From NCBI RefSeq assembly GCF_020520425.1, contig NC_079490.1, forward strand, positions 372,001-436,000: DNA of 64,000 nucleotides, read 5' to 3'. Positions 11,016 to 28,420 of the stretch are shown in pieces (the stretch's first letter is position 1; every line of letters begins with the position of its first letter). The position numbers were made by a program, and so were the translations under genes. This DNA is from Spinacia oleracea (lineage: Eukaryota > Streptophyta > Magnoliopsida > Caryophyllales > Amaranthaceae). The notes under the pieces are model-generated. The model ran no database searches. It had not been told where the DNA came from and saw nothing but the letters and a program-made list of their open reading frames with translations.

Positions 11016-12439
11016 GTAGTAGTACACTAATTGGAAGAGCAATTAGAGTGTGAGATGATACTTGTAATAGGAGCTAATTGATTACCAATTTCACAAACAA
11101 CGGCCCTATGTATTAATTTGTTCTCCTCCTACTTGTTGCGCGTTTTTTTCTTCTTCATTTGTACACAAACCATCAGTCTTAACCACTAGTCCAATATTTC
11201 ATTGGTAGGAAGCCACCAATATGGTTGCTTCACATTATATTATATTTACAAATGTAAGAACTATAGTATGAGTAGAAGGCTAAGGGAAAGGGGAAGGTGG
11301 AGCTCCATTTTTCTCGAAAAAGATAGTAAATGAAAGCACAAGGCTCCTTAATCTTCAATTTGGGATTATGAAATGAGTTTCCTAGTACCTAATAGTAATG
11401 GTTTATACAAATAATATAGAGAGTTGACTGTAGTATTAAAAGAGAAAATAGAGATATTGAATTAGAGTCAATAACAAAGATCGATGAGACGAGTAGTTTG
11501 GAGATTTGTTTGACCAAACATTTGAAAACAAACCATATTGTTTCCGTATTGCGTAAGAGCTTAATTAGCTGGGAACTACTCGTACCAAACTAGTACTAAT
11601 TAGTCAACTCCCCTTGCGTACGTGAAACCTGCCTCTTTCGGAGTTTGGCTGTTGGTCATGGTTTCCACACTTGCATGCAACCCTTCCTCGAATACACTAC
11701 ATTTTCTTATTATGATTTATGAAATTGGAGAATATATCATTGTGTCAATTACTACTGCCTCCGTTTCTTATTGATCTTCCAGACATGAATAACATGCACT
11801 AAGAAATGGAGGGATTACTACCAACATAAATCAATCCTTGGTTTCTTTCTAATATCGAAAATTACTGCTCCAATGTAATTAAAAGTATCGGTATCTGATG
11901 ATAGATAAAAACAATAACATCTTCTATATGGGCCGAGTGGGTTAAGGCCCTCAAACAAATAATTTAGTAGTAATTTTTTATTCCGACTCCTTAGTTAAAT
12001 GGTTAACCTTTGTTAATTGGTTACAAGGTACTCCGTAGGTATTATAGTAAACAGACAGCAATGAAAACAAAGAGTAGGAAGAGGATTCTATTTTGCTACA
12101 TTTTTAGTTAAAAATAAGAAACACAAAAAGTCAAATGAATTGAACATTGTTTTGTCATGATCATATCGATTATTGAGATATACTTCTATCTAAAGTAGCT
12201 AGTAAGCAAAATTTGATCTTATGGTACCAATTTGATAATGGTGTAGGACAATATTTTTAGTAGGGACATTATTAATTGGTGCATGCCATGCATCTCCCCA
12301 TCAGCGTCACCGTCCGATGCCAAGCCTTTGATTAACGGTCATGATACAACCAGCTCATCGTACTTGCCAACCCCCTCCCTGGGCCCGGCCCATTAGCCAC
12401 TCTTTAGTGCTCATTATTGTAAAACATAAATAAATAAAG
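11016..12439. other. Gene-free stretch with small repeat remnants
   Basis: No gene is recognisable. A SINE fragment (ACAAACCATCAGTCTTAACC) lies near 11163, and a 61-bp CTCC-type inverted repeat lies at 11755-11815. The remainder is AT-rich with no protein-like frames. Confidence 0.5.
11755..11815. mobile_element. Miniature deletion derivative of a Stowaway-like MITE
   Basis: The ends CTGCCTCCGTTTCTTATTG and TAAGAAATGGAGGGA are inverted repeats separated by only about 25 bp. The sequence fits the CTCCCTCCGT terminus family but the interior is almost gone. Confidence 0.45.
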
Positions 12440-12792
12440 TTAGGAAATTTGGTGAAACACTACCTTTAAGTTTGGTGGTTTTGTGAATTGCTACCTTTTA
12501 AAAAGGAAATTATATTTTACTACCTTATAAGTTTGGTTTGTTTGACTAACACTACCATTTGCCATTTTTTGTTAATGTTTTACGTCTTTGTACTCCACTA
12601 CAACGGTTATTTAGTATGGCAAATGCACAAAATGACAAATGAACAGAGATATTTAAAAGAATAGAAGAAATACACGCCGGAAAAAATTAACGAAAAACGT
12701 CAAATGGTAGTGTTAGTCAAACAAACCAAACTTATAAGGTATCAATTCACAAAACCACCAAACTTAAAGGTAGTGTTTCACAAAATTTCCTA
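12440..12792. mobile_element. Foldback MITE with long inverted repeats
   Basis: The left arm (TTAGGAAATTTGGTGAAACA, then CTACCTTTAAGTTTGGTGG, then TTTGACTAACACTACCATTT) is repeated in inverse at the right (AAATGGTAGTGTTAGTCAAA through TGTTTCACAAAATTTCCTAA). The arms are about 130-150 bp each, with one small internal deletion, and enclose a short spacer. Long near-perfect arms imply a strong stem in RNA and a fairly recent origin. There is no coding capacity. Confidence 0.75.
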
Positions 12793-13602
12793 AAAGTTAA
12801 AAAGTGTTGGGTACCGTAGTAGTCCTACTATGGAAGGAGTACTTCACATTTGATCACATCGATCATGTCAATTTCACACGCGTTGCTATCCTTATACCCA
12901 CAAAAGAATCTCCATTTGACTTTTTATACTCCATAATATAATGCCTAGTATTTTTAATCAAAATATAACTACTACTAGTATGAGGAAGTAAAAATATATC
13001 ATCTCACTAAACAATAAAATAGGTTAAAGACAAACGTTAAAGGATAATTTTTTTTTTTATTTTGAAAAATGACATCCGTTTTTGAAAAATTGGCATTTTT
13101 TTTTGAAAAATGGCACATGTTTTAATGCTTGTCTTATTCCTATTTTGTCGTTTAGTGGGGTGATATGGGGCACGCCGCCCTCCTACTAGTATAAAATATT
13201 CCGTGTATATGCAATGGGATTTTCACCGTATAACCATTTCAATCGTATAATCATTATCGAGCAAAGAAACAATCTCGATTATATGTATCATGCATAAAGT
13301 ACAACCGATTGCTTATAAAAGAGTTGTCGTACGTATAATCACAAATAATAATCATTTTGACACACAATATAAGAAACAATTTTCCTTGCTATACCCCAAA
13401 CCGGTGTGCCAAAATTAACATAATTAAAATTTAAGGTGAGTCAAAAGTAGAATAATAGATGCACGAGTAGACATGTGCATGCAAATGCACCGCTACATAG
13501 TTTCCATGTTGAAACAAAAAAAACACAAGCTCTCAATTAGAGTAACAACATTATGCAAAGAAACAAAATTAAAGAAATGAAGAGGTCGGCATATATATAA
13601 AT

Positions 13603-13912
13603 ACTCCCTCCATCCCATAATTATCGTCCCGTTTGATAAAAAATACGGATTTTAAGAAAAGTGGAATATAGTACATGAAAAAGTGGAATAAAGTACAAAT
13701 GATGATTGAGTTGTATGAAAAAGTGGAATAAAGTACATGTGAGAGAGAATATAATACATAAGAAAGTGGAATATAGTACATAAGTAGAGTTTTCAATACA
13801 GAGTACATTTTTAATTAATATATTACATGAAAAAGTGGGGACCTTAGTAGCCAAAATTAGAAACAGAATTATGATTTGGGACGCCAGGACAATAATTTTG
13901 AAGCGGAGGGAG
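13603..13912. mobile_element. Stowaway-like MITE, ATAATTATCGTCCC subfamily
   Basis: The termini CTCCCTCCATCCCATAATTA and CAATAATTTTGAAGCGGAGG are inverted, with TA duplicated on both sides (13601-13602 and 13913-13914). Inside are about four direct repeats around AAAAGTGGAATAAAGTACA. The minus-strand frames found across it are by-products of this repeat. Confidence 0.75.
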
Positions 13913-14042
13913 TATATAATAGTAAGATAGGACAAGACGTACGTGTAATTTGTAAAATGAATGAATCCCTCGACTCGAGTGATGAAACATGATTTACATG
14001 AAGATTGACTATTGAGGCAAAAAGGACGTCGGTTCGTTTATA

Positions 14043-14367
14043 CTCCCTCCGTCCCATAATATAGTGCCTGTTTTCCTAAAATGGTGTCTCTAAATGATGT
14101 GCCTATTTCTATTTTAAACCATTAATTTTTACTTTGAAAATTGTACTTTTTGACTTTTATTCAACCCATGTGCTTGATTTTTGTCCTTTTTAGGCCTATT
14201 TATTATGTACACACCTTTAATCTATAATTTATCTCTCCATTTTTGCCAACTAACATGTACTTTATCTTGAAAGTACAAATCATTATTGTTTTTATTATCA
14301 ATGTTATCCTTTACCTTAATAACCGTGATTTTGGTCAAACGGGCACTATATTATGGGACGGAGGGAG
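14043..14367. mobile_element. Stowaway-like MITE, CCCATAATATAGTGCC subfamily
   Basis: The element begins CTCCCTCCGTCCCATAATAT and ends ATATTATGGGACGGAGGGAG. The terminal repeats are perfect for about 30 bp (through AGTGCC/GGCACT) and TA flanks both sides. Non-coding. Confidence 0.85.
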
Positions 14368-14470
14368 TACCTTTTTGGGTGGGTGGGTTGTCAAAGCCCC
14401 AAATAGCTGTAAATTATTTAAGCAAGTACGTATGAGATCTAAATTATAACCAAGTGAATATTATTGTTTA

Positions 14471-14797
14471 CTCTCTCCGTCCCGGAATACTTGACTTGTT
14501 TTTCTTATCGGGCCGTCCCTTAATACTTGACCTGTTTCTAAAAATGGAAATATTCTAACAATATTATATTATTTCTCACTCCACCCCTATTAACCCACCT
14601 ACCCCCTACTACATACAAAAAATAATTAAAAATTCAACCTCTACTCTCCCCCAACCCCACCTCTACAACGCCTCCCACTAACTACATTAAAATAATACCC
14701 CACTATCAATTACTACCTATTAAATTAAATAAGTCAATTCAAGTCCCTTAAATTCTGTGTCAATCAAACCGGGTCGAGTATTCCGGGACGGAGGGAG
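14471..14797 (+). mobile_element. Stowaway-like MITE, about 330-bp family
   Basis: A third copy of the CTCCCTCCGTCCCGGAATACT family, with TA flanks (14469-14470 and 14798-14799) and nearly the same interior as 7364-7691. It forms a MITE cluster with the elements at 13603 and 14043. Confidence 0.85.
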
Positions 14798-14799
14798 TA

Positions 14800-16560
14800 A
14801 TGTGTAATGTGTTGCTTTCGACAGAGATAGTAGAACGATATATGAGGCCCCATGCATACTCCTAATTCCTAAAACCCAACTTTATTAAATTACTTAAAGT
14901 CAACACCGTGTTTACGAGTATTCACAATATAACATCATCATCATCTCCCATCTAAAGGCCTAATCCCACAAAACGGGAATTACGTGTTTTGACTTTTTTT
15001 TTGTAACTCTCCTCTTCCGTTTGAGGTTTACTAGTCTTATATGCACGCGATGCGTGCGAATTTTTTAAAAAACTTAAAATTGTGTTGTTACAACTAATCA
15101 CGTCAAATATTAAGCGCTACAAAATAATTCAGATAGTTTATATTTAAAAACAATGAGGTCATACAAATAACTAACGGCCCGTTTAGTAGCCGGTTATAAA
15201 TGATGTCAATATGAATAAATACCATAATTACCATCCATTACCATTCGGCTATTCAGTGAGTGTATTGAGTGGCAATGCAAATTTATGAAGAAAAACGCCA
15301 TGTTTGAGATAAAATTCTATTCCCATAGTATAATATTCTTAAAAGTAACATTTAAATTTAGGTTTATTTGTATACCATTCATTTATTATCTGCTACCAAA
15401 CTATGCAGTAACTATTTTTTTTTCATAGCAACAAAAAACAAAAAAATTCACTAGTCAGACTTTCAAAGTCCAAGTTTTGCCATTCAATCCCCAATTTCCC
15501 ATGGACACTATCTTGACAAAGTTTTCATTCAAAATCAGTTTAGAAATTTAACATTTTGGAAAATGAATTGATCCATTAGACCATTAGTCCAATCTAATAT
15601 GATGGACTCTTGTGACCTTATCATTTCCTTCTTTAACAAATGGGCCTTGGACCACTAACATCGTCTAACATACTTCCATGTAGTTTTAGAGTCCAACATT
15701 GAGTTTAACGACCTAAAACTCAGATTACACATTTTATGTACTTATCTTATCTCACATCCCCTCTTAAGAAAAGAGAAACAAATCAAATAAGTTTCCCTAA
15801 ATACGACATGACTACCTTCACTTTACTTACAGCAGTTCACTGTACTTATACAGTAACTCATCTAGTGGAAAGGTGGTAGTTCTAAATATGTTTGTATTGG
15901 TGTTTTCCCCTAAAGTATCACAACTTTGACGGAAATAGACTTGAGCTAATAAAATGCCCGATCTATCTTCCCCTAAAAACAAAAAAAACTTACCGCAATT
16001 CACCTTATCTAATCAACACTTATTTCAAGCATTCAACATCATCGCCTATGTGTGTCCCTTGCCGTTACATCTCCACCCCCCCCTCCTCCACCACCACCAT
16101 CGTGGAAATTATTTTGAATAATGAACAAGTCAAGAAAAACTAGTTTACATACAAAATTTGATAGCATTCTTGTGACTTGGAAGTCACAAGTTTGAGTCTC
16201 ACCATCTGCTTGTGCTTGAAAGTTGAGTTCCCTTACCATCTCTATACTCTCGAGCGTTTCTTTTCCATTACCATTTATCCATTAAAATATTAATTAAAAG
16301 TACTAAGTACTAATTTCCTCTTTATTCCAACTCACTAAAACAACACCTAAAAAGGATGGAGGACAAATAACACAAGCATTGGCAATGAAAACAAGAAGAC
16401 ACCAAGGATTGAAAAACCTTTGACAGTAGTAATTGCAATTGGGCCAAAGCCCAAAGGCCCAAATAAAAGTATGGTTAAAAAGTGAAATGTGCATAAAACG
16501 ACACACGACGACGACGCTCCCTCGTCCCCCCCCCCCCCAAATAGAGTTGAGCCTTGTCGG
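14800..16560. other. Gene-free stretch upstream of the SR-protein gene
   Basis: No gene is recognisable. A possible further MITE lies at about 15176-15411, with ends GCCCGTTTAGTAGCCGG and TCTGCTACCAAACTATGC, but the terminal repeats are weak. A tRNA-like scrap (CACAAGTTTGAGTCTCACC, near 16184) may be a SINE remnant. The C-run near 16526-16539 and the pyrimidine-rich stretch to 16640 look like the proximal promoter and leader of the following gene. Confidence 0.45.
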
Positions 16561-16965
16561 CCTTCCTTCACTGTTGAGCATTCACCAGAGTTCCTCACAC
16601 TTTCTCTCTCCTCTCCTTCTCTCAATCCAAATTCCTTCCGCAGGTATTCCCCCACTTTTTCTTTTCTCGATTTCATTTTGTTCAAATTTGCTTTTATTGT
16701 TTCAATCCATGTTTATTGTTGGTTAATTCCCCATCCCCGATAAAATCGTGAAGATTAGGAAAATAGGGATTCAAATTTTACTAATTAGTTGACAAATTTT
16801 GAAAAATTTAGCTTTTTTTTTCTTCCTGTAAATTGGATACTGCAAACTACTAGAATTTCATGATAATGTTTGCTCATTTATCGAATTTACTGCATTATGT
16901 CCCATTTAGCAGGTTAGGGTTTTCTATTTGGGTTGGATTTTTATAATTTGAGAATTTCTTTTCCT

Positions 16966-17505
16966 TAACTATTTCATTTTCGTTTCATTTAATGCTTTTG
17001 AATTTCGCTGTTATACTTATTATGAGCTTTACTGTGCAAACATATGCTGTGTGGTAGTGAATCGAGTGGTATTGTATGAATAAAGAGTAACGAGTAGTCT
17101 AAGTGCTTCCGTTTTTGTGTTACAGAATATCGATTGAACCCCAGAATTTGTTTAACTATTTCATTTTTGTTTCAATTAAATGTTCTCGATTTCGCTCTTA
17201 TACTTATTATGAGCTTCATTGTGCAAAAAAATTGTTTTGTGGTAGTGAATCTATTGGTATTGTATGAATAACGAGTAACCAGTAGTCTAAGAGCTTTCGG
17301 TTTTGTATTACAGAATATCGATTGAACTCGGAATTTGTTAAACTATTTCATTTTTGTCTTAATCTTTTCGAATTTCGCTGTTATACTTGTTATGAGCTTA
17401 ATTCTGCAAACATCTTGTTGTGTGGTAGTGATTCTAGTGGTATTGTATGAATAACGAGTAGCCTAAGAGCTTTCGGGTTTTGTATTACAGAATATCGAGT
17501 GAATA
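16966..17505 (+). repeat. Three tandem copies in the leader intron, each with a 3' splice site
   Basis: A unit of about 177-188 bp is repeated three times in the intron of the 5' untranslated region. Each copy runs from a TTTCATTTTTGTT-like start through TTCGCTGTTATACTTATTAT and GGTATTGTATGAATAA to TTACAGAATATCGA. The AG ends lie at 17125, 17313 and 17490, so there are three equivalent candidate acceptors. The last one precedes the start codon by 32 bases. The leader exon probably ends at 16643 (CGCAG/GTATTC). Confidence 0.8.
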
Positions 17506-17522
17506 GTATATACTCTGTGATA

Positions 17523-21935
<4,413 letters not shown>

Positions 21936-23990
21936 GGTTCAGTTCTAGTTGGATGGGTACTTTCCCGTGTTTGCCAGTCTTATTGACAACTTCTGTTAAG
22001 GGGCACAACCTGAACTTAGAAATGATGCTGTAGTGCAGTAGTTGTAGACTTTTTAGTAGTAGTAGTTGCTTGCAACAATGTCTCCCTAAATTAAAATTTT
22101 ACGACATTTCATTTCATTTCATTTCATCCCCTTGATAGGGATTTGCAGGTTTCTTATGCTCTGTTTATGGGGCTAAACATATTATGCTAGAAATTTGTGT
22201 TTGATGGTATTGTAAACTTGTTGTAATGGGTGAGGTTTGAAACCTGAGATTTGAAATTTGAAGTTGGATTCGGGAAATCTATCAGATGGTACAGAGTAAT
22301 GTTTTAAATTAGGGTTAGAAATTATTGAAATTGCATTCACTTTTTGACTGCCTTGGAGAGTTGGAGGTGCTTTGTAATGCGCCCCAGCTAAGAGAGATGA
22401 AGAGGGTGGGTCCTAGCTTTCTTTGTTTTTCCACTTGGAAGACTGTTGACTAATTTAATTTGGACGACTAATTGTCTAATTTATCTTGTTTAACTTGATT
22501 CTTAAGTCTTTTTTTTAAACTTAAATTTAAAGCAGAATCTGTTTGGGGATGGTACTTAAAATGTAGGATCGAATATTGTCTACATCATCATAGTCGTTTG
22601 TAGCTTATTACTCGAGTTCTCCACTTCACTACTTCGTACTCCGTATGATATTTACATAAATGAGTCATCTTTTGTAATGAGTTTGATGGTAAAAACTAAA
22701 AAGAGATTAGCTTTTTGACGCATCTGTAGTTCCCCCCATGTGTGTTGTTTTCTTTTGTGCTGGAATTCTTGTTTGTTTTATGATTCCCTTTAATTTTGGC
22801 CTTCTTTGTCAATTGTCATGCATCCCAAATTCCCAACTCTTTCAAAGGCCAACTTCTCCTTTTCCCACACTCTATGGCTTTGTTTTTACCACCCCTTAAG
22901 CTTTAAGGTGATTATTTTTAATACGAAAACCATATAAATATTGGCATCACACTTGCAAAAATACCTCCAAGTCAAATTATTACTCAAATTATCAATGTTC
23001 AATCCAACTATACTTATTAAATACTACTAGCCTTTTGGTGTTAGGAGTATTGACGTATTGTGTGATGTGACGTATATTATAGGGTGTTTGTTTGTTGAGA
23101 ATAAGAAATTTATCCCGACTTGAAACATTTCTCATGTTTGTTAGGTGGAAATGGAAAATGAGAAATGAAAAATGAAAAATGAGATTGAGTTTCGGATGTG
23201 CAATGATGGTTGGATAAGAATTAATTAATGAACAATATGTTTAAAACGCCAATTATGACAAGGAAACGCGAAGTGTATTATAAGCGCGCTTAGGTAAATT
23301 TTTAAGTATTTTCAATTTTAATCGTCTTTCATCCTATAATTCCCTTAGATTCTGCATCTCATGAAAACATGGGCTAATGGGTAAACCTGTGTTTTTCATT
23401 ACTACTCGTAACCTGTAATTGTGTAGTACTCCTAGTAATAAGTATTTAACCATCTGGACTGTAAGAGCATTTAATATAGTGACTGTTTCAGATCATTTCC
23501 GGCCTTTTGTTTTGGTGTCCTTGACTCCTTTCAACTTCCATTCTCCAAGTCGGCAAACCCAACAAAATCTTGTTACTAGATTTTTCCATCACTTCAAATA
23601 ATACCAATTCATTAAACTATACAGAGTTTAGTTTACTCTCTAATTTTGGCTATTAAGCTATACTAATTCACCTTTTCGCTAAGCTTAGCAAATCTAGATC
23701 CGTATTATAAATTCTTTCGACAAATAGAGTAAAAAACCATCCATTATCCACGGCCAACAACCAATTTATGAGATTCACTGTTTACTACATAGGTATAACG
23801 CGTAGCGTCCCATTAAGTCCGAGTAACAAACTAGTACTCCGTAACTCAGTATTTTTTTTTTGTCTTGTTTTTCCTCTTAGATTTAATGTTTACTATAGTA
23901 GACTATTAGAGGAGTTTAGTTCACATTATTAACCAGTTTATCAACAAAAAGAAGAAGAAAAAGACATAGAAGAGGATTAATAGCAGAAAG
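21936..23990. other. Intergenic region between SCL33 and the beta-1,3-glucanase gene
   Basis: The first 250 bp or so is the probable 3' untranslated region of the SR gene (AT-rich, with a repeated ATTTC tract near 22107-22126). No gene is recognisable in the rest. Small frames near 23419 and 23921 have no family resemblance; the latter lies in the promoter or leader of the next gene. Confidence 0.5.
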
Positions 23991-25073
23991 AAGGGGGGAC
24001 AGAAATGTACACGCTGGTAGAACTTTCTGCTTTGTACAACAACAAAGCCATATGCATATTTCACTATATGCTCATATGCTAGCTGTTCTGTTTTACCATT
24101 ATTCATCTTCGAGCACTGTGCTTCCTTCTCTTCAGGTTCCTTCTCTCTCTCACTCTTTCTCTCTCCTGATCTTGTTTCCATTTTTAATGTCAAATTACTT
24201 CTTCTGCATTTTTAGATGTTGAATTGATAGAGGGGAAGAAGAGGGGTTTACTATTGTAAGTAAGTAAGCTCAACAAAGAGGAAAGACTCAATCTTTAGAT
24301 TACTATTTTTAGCAATTTGGTTGGTATTTCTGGGTTCACATTATCCACCATTATTAAGTTTCAAGTGGGCCTTCTTTCTTCTTTTATTTGATTTGTATTT
24401 CACGTTTGTTTTCATTCATTGTTGAATTTTGGTTGATTTTTCTATCTTCTTTTAGGGTTTTTGGTAGCTAAAAAGTCACTTGAAACTTACTTAATTCTAG
24501 ATTTCTGGTCTTGATTTGCTGGGTCTCCTTCAACTCACATTATCACCATACTGCTTCAGGTATTCTGTCCTCATTATTTTGTCATGATTTCCCCCTCTTT
24601 ATGTTATTTCTAAATTGTTAAACTTTGGAAAATAACAACAATATAGTTTTCTTGAATTAAAAATATGGTGTCAGAACCTGCATTTCATAATTAGACTACC
24701 CTTTTAATTTGATGCCATCATACTAATTGCATCATGTATTTTTTTATTTGGTCGTTTATTCAATGTACATTGTCAATTTTATATTGCTATTTCTGTTTTA
24801 CTGCTAAATCTGCTCATTATGTATGTAATTGAACTGATTTGGCTCTACTTATCAAGTAGGCTGCTATGCTTTTGTATTTCTGTTTTGTTGCTGGCACTTG
24901 GCAGTAGTTAGGCGTTTATGGACTACTATTGTTGCTACTGATTATATTCTAATTTGGGATGATTGCTTATATGTGCTTCACTTTCCGTGTCTTTCAGCTC
25001 CGTACGTGTATCCTCAACGCTTAACCGGTTTAATTTTGCAACACATTGTGAAACTTAAGTTTACATAGGCCGA

Positions 25074-27682
25074 ATGATGCCTGAAAAATGGCTACTAAGA
25101 GTCCTGGTGCTATTAATCGGCATTCTTCCCTGTATTCTAGGTACGGTTTATATTCAGATGGTCACGGCCAGTGCTTCTCTTTTCCTTTATTGTTTATACT
25201 TCAATGTTTATTTTGCAAATTTGTTTCTCCATTTACTTCTCAATTTACTAATGAATGATCTCTTTTGATCGGTACTTTTACAGGTGCATTCATTGGGATA
25301 GATATAGGAACACATTTATCTAAATTGCCACCGGCATCAGAAGTTATTGCGATTCTTAAAGCCAATGAGATCACTCATGTTCGACTTTTCGATGCTGATT
25401 CTCACATGCTCAATGCCCTTGCCAATACAAGCATAGAAGTAATGGTTGGTGTAACAAACGAGGAACTTCTCGGTATTGGGCAATCACCATCAGTTGCTGC
25501 AGCTTGGGTAAACAAAAACGTGGCAGCATATGTTCCCGACACTAATATCACTTCCATTGCCGTTGGTAGTGAGGTTTTGACTAGACTCCCACACGCCGCT
25601 CCTATTCTTGTTCCTGCCATGAATAACATCCACAAAGCTATTGTTGCATCCAACTTAAATTTCAAGGTCAAAGTCTCCACCCCGCACTCCATGGACATAA
25701 TGTCTAGACCTTTTCCTCCTTCAACCGCCATCTTCAACTCATCATGGAACTCTACTATGTACCAGGTTCTTCAGTTCATAAAGAATACTAACTCTTATTT
25801 CATGCTAAATGCATATCCTTATTATGGGTATACAAAAGGAGATGGCATTTTCCCACTTGAGTATACTCTTTTTCAACCACTTTCCTCAGTCAAACAGATT
25901 GTTGATCCAAATACTCTTTACCATTACAATAGCATGTTTGATGCAATTGTGGATGCGGCTTACTACTCAATTGATGCTTTCAATTTTTCCGGGGTATCAG
26001 TAGTTGTGACCGAAACCGGATGGCCATCAAGTGGGGGTGCTAATGAACCTGATGCAACCGTGAAAAACGCTCAGACTTACACCAATAATTTAATCCGAAG
26101 GGTTATGAATAACTCGGGCCCACCTAGTCGACCCGCAATACCAATAAATACATACATATTTGAGTTGTTTAATGAAGATGATCGTCGTGGTCCTATCTCT
26201 GAGAAAAACTGGGGTTTGTTCTTTACAAATGGCTCCACTGTTTATCCGCTGGGTACTGGTTCTGGTCAAATGGCAGGAAATTCCACTGGTCTATTCTGTA
26301 TAGCAAAGGCAGGTGCAGATGAAGACAAGCTGCAGAAGGCCTTGAGCTGGGCTTGTGGTGAAGGTCATGCTAACTGTACAGCCATTCAAGAAGGCGAGCC
26401 GTGTTATTACCCTGATACTATTGAAAACCATGCCTCTTATGCGTATAATGATTATTATCAAAGGATGAGTAGTGTTGGTGGAACTTGTGATTTTGATGGT
26501 ACAGCAACTACCTCTACTGCCGATCCTAGTAAGTTACTATGCCCTTCTTCGTGATTCTTAACCTGATTAACTGATCTGTGGACAGTTTTAAGGGGTGGCA
26601 ATTCGGGTCAATGGGTCAGGTTCGGGTTTGTTTTCGTGTCGGTTTCGGGTTGTGTCAAAAAATATCAGAAATATTGTAAAACTTAATATTACTACAAAAG
26701 ATGATAAATGGGTCAAATCGGGTCGATTTTAGGTCATTCAGGTTCGCTTCAGGTCAGGTTCGGGTTTGTCTCAGTAACTTTAGGTTGGGTTCGAGTCGGG
26801 TTATCAGGTCGGGTCAGGAATTACCTCATATTAGCTTGCGATGTTGTTTATCTCTTCCAGTATGCAAAAAGTTTCATGTTTTCTCTGTTCATTTAGGTTT
26901 TTGAACTTCTTCCAGTATGCAAAAAGTTTCATGTTTATGTCTAAACGGCTATTGTGAAGAGTTCATCATGAATTTCTTCCTCGAGAACTTGCATAGTTGC
27001 ATCTGTGACCTCTAGATTTAGATTCTTGTATTGTCAATTTGTTATCCTTGCTGGTGTGCCACAAACAGTCTAAATATGATAGGGTGCAGAATATCCTACC
27101 TGATAACCTATGTTAATACTCCTTATATGATCATGCTTGAATACTTCAGCAGTTTAGCAACTGGGATTTTACGGAACTTTAGTAAACTTTTCCGTTACCT
27201 AATGATAAACATTTGATGCTACTATATTATGCATATAGATGTTTTTGCTTGATAAAGTAAATAGAATATTATTCTCCACTGGAATTTTCACATGACCTTA
27301 AAAGTTCAGACCTTTCATTTGTTTATATAGAACGAAAGTTCCTAATATATATTTACGCATCATTACATGTTCTTCATCTGTCTGATGGTTCTTTTGGCAT
27401 GTTTAATCTCACAGGTTACGGTTCATGTGGTTTCACTGGGAGGTAACTTTTAAAACTTATGTTTTTAATCATACTAATTGAACTGAAATCTCCCTATTAT
27501 TACGGTTCTTCATTACTGTTTTTTCCCTGGTATGAAACAGCGTGAATTCAACAGCTGGTAGAGGATACAGTCCGACAGCAGACGGTCCAGTTAGTCCGTT
27601 CATGGGCAGTAGGAGCAGCATGTTATATCCTGAAATAGGAGTAATAATAGTTGGGATCTTTTTGCATTGGTTTTGGCTTTAA
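25074..27682 (+). CDS. GPI-anchored glucan endo-1,3-beta-glucosidase (GH17 + X8/CBM43)
   Basis: Exons 25074-25140, 25284-26528, 27415-27442 and 27541-27682 join to 493 residues. The order is a signal peptide (residues 1-23), a GH17 domain with acid/base Glu119 (GSEV) and nucleophile Glu266 (VTETGWPS), an X8 carbohydrate-binding domain at about 355-440 with its conserved cysteines (FCIAKA, SWACG, GGTCDF, GSCGFTG), a Ser/Thr/Gly-rich linker, and a C-terminal hydrophobic tail ending LHWFWL that fits a GPI-anchor signal. It should hydrolyse cell-wall or callose beta-1,3-glucan at the plasma membrane or plasmodesmata. It reads as an orthologue of Arabidopsis glucan endo-1,3-beta-glucosidase 4 (from memory). 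A leader intron probably runs 24560-24997. The Met at 25077 is an equally plausible start. Confidence 0.93.
26590..26830 (+). repeat. GGGTC/TTCGGG-rich dispersed element in glucanase intron 2
   Basis: The segment opens AGGGGTGGCAATTCGGGTCA and is made of degenerate TTCGGGTC, GGGTCGGG and TCAGGTTC steps around an AT-rich core. The opening matches the GGGGTGGCAA-type terminus of a plant non-autonomous element. A clear partner terminus is missing, so it may be truncated. Confidence 0.5.
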
Positions 27683-28062
27683 TGCGCGAATGGTTGATTG
27701 AATTTTTGTATCCAATACAATACTAATGAGATAGATTGATTGCTTTGTTAGTGACTGTTTTAGGATGTCAGCAATTCATGTTATCATGTAGTAGTAGTAG
27801 TATTATTATGTTCAGGTATTCCAATTGTCTGTAATCAAATGCAATTTTTTTGGCCTACATATATCAGGTGTTCTGTTCTTTTCTTTGGTGCAAAGTTAAT
27901 AACTCATTTGTGTCATGTTTTAGCTACAAAAGGTGGATTTATCATTCATTAAATAAATTTCAGTATATATAGTGTTGCGAGTATTATGAAACGAGTCATT
28001 AAATCATAAAAGTAATGCGGAGTACTTCGTTTGTTGCATAGTGGACACTAATTAGAGGTGAC

Positions 28063-28420
28063 AATAGGTCGAATCAGATTGGATTTTATGAACTCTATAC
28101 CCAACCCACCTCTATTCGGTCTCGAATTTATTTTGAGTCGGACTCACTTGCGGGTTTGGTGTTGGATTATTTTGCCTTTGATCAAGTCGAATTGAGTCGG
28201 GTTCAAAAGATTTTTAGCAATTAAAATCACAAGAACAAGAGCTTTAACACATTGTAATATATTTTTAATACGTATATTCATTGATGAGGTTGTAGTAGTA
28301 ATCGGATTGAGTCTCCTGTGGGGGTTCGGATCAGATTTTCACTTATTCGAATTCGGATCGGACTTCTTAGTCGGATCGAGTCGTGCTTGGATCAAATTCG
28401 GACTGAATTGCCAGCCCCAA
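28063..28420 (+). mobile_element. Non-autonomous TIR-like element with TCGGGTC-type sequence
   Basis: The left end is AGAGGTGACAATAGGTCGAA. The right end, read in reverse complement, is GGGGCTGGCAATTCAGTCCG. These give inverted termini of about 18-20 bp of the GGGGTGNCAAT class. The interior is built from TCGGATCG/TCGGGTT-like steps. Further CGGGTC-rich sequence continues to about 28600, immediately upstream of COP10. Superfamily uncertain (possibly hAT). Confidence 0.45.

Noticed and set aside
13569-13935. Minus-strand frames rich in Tyr/Ile/Leu
   Set aside because: They read through the internal repeats of the Stowaway MITE at 13603-13912.
15176-15411. Possible MITE with GTTTRGTAGC ends
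   Set aside because: Terminal match is only about 10 bp with no clear target duplication, so it is mentioned only in the region description.
16039-16239. Minus-strand frame with a nine-glycine run
   Set aside because: The glycines come from a C-rich simple repeat (CCACCCCCCCCTCCTCCACC); there is no family resemblance and no splice partners.
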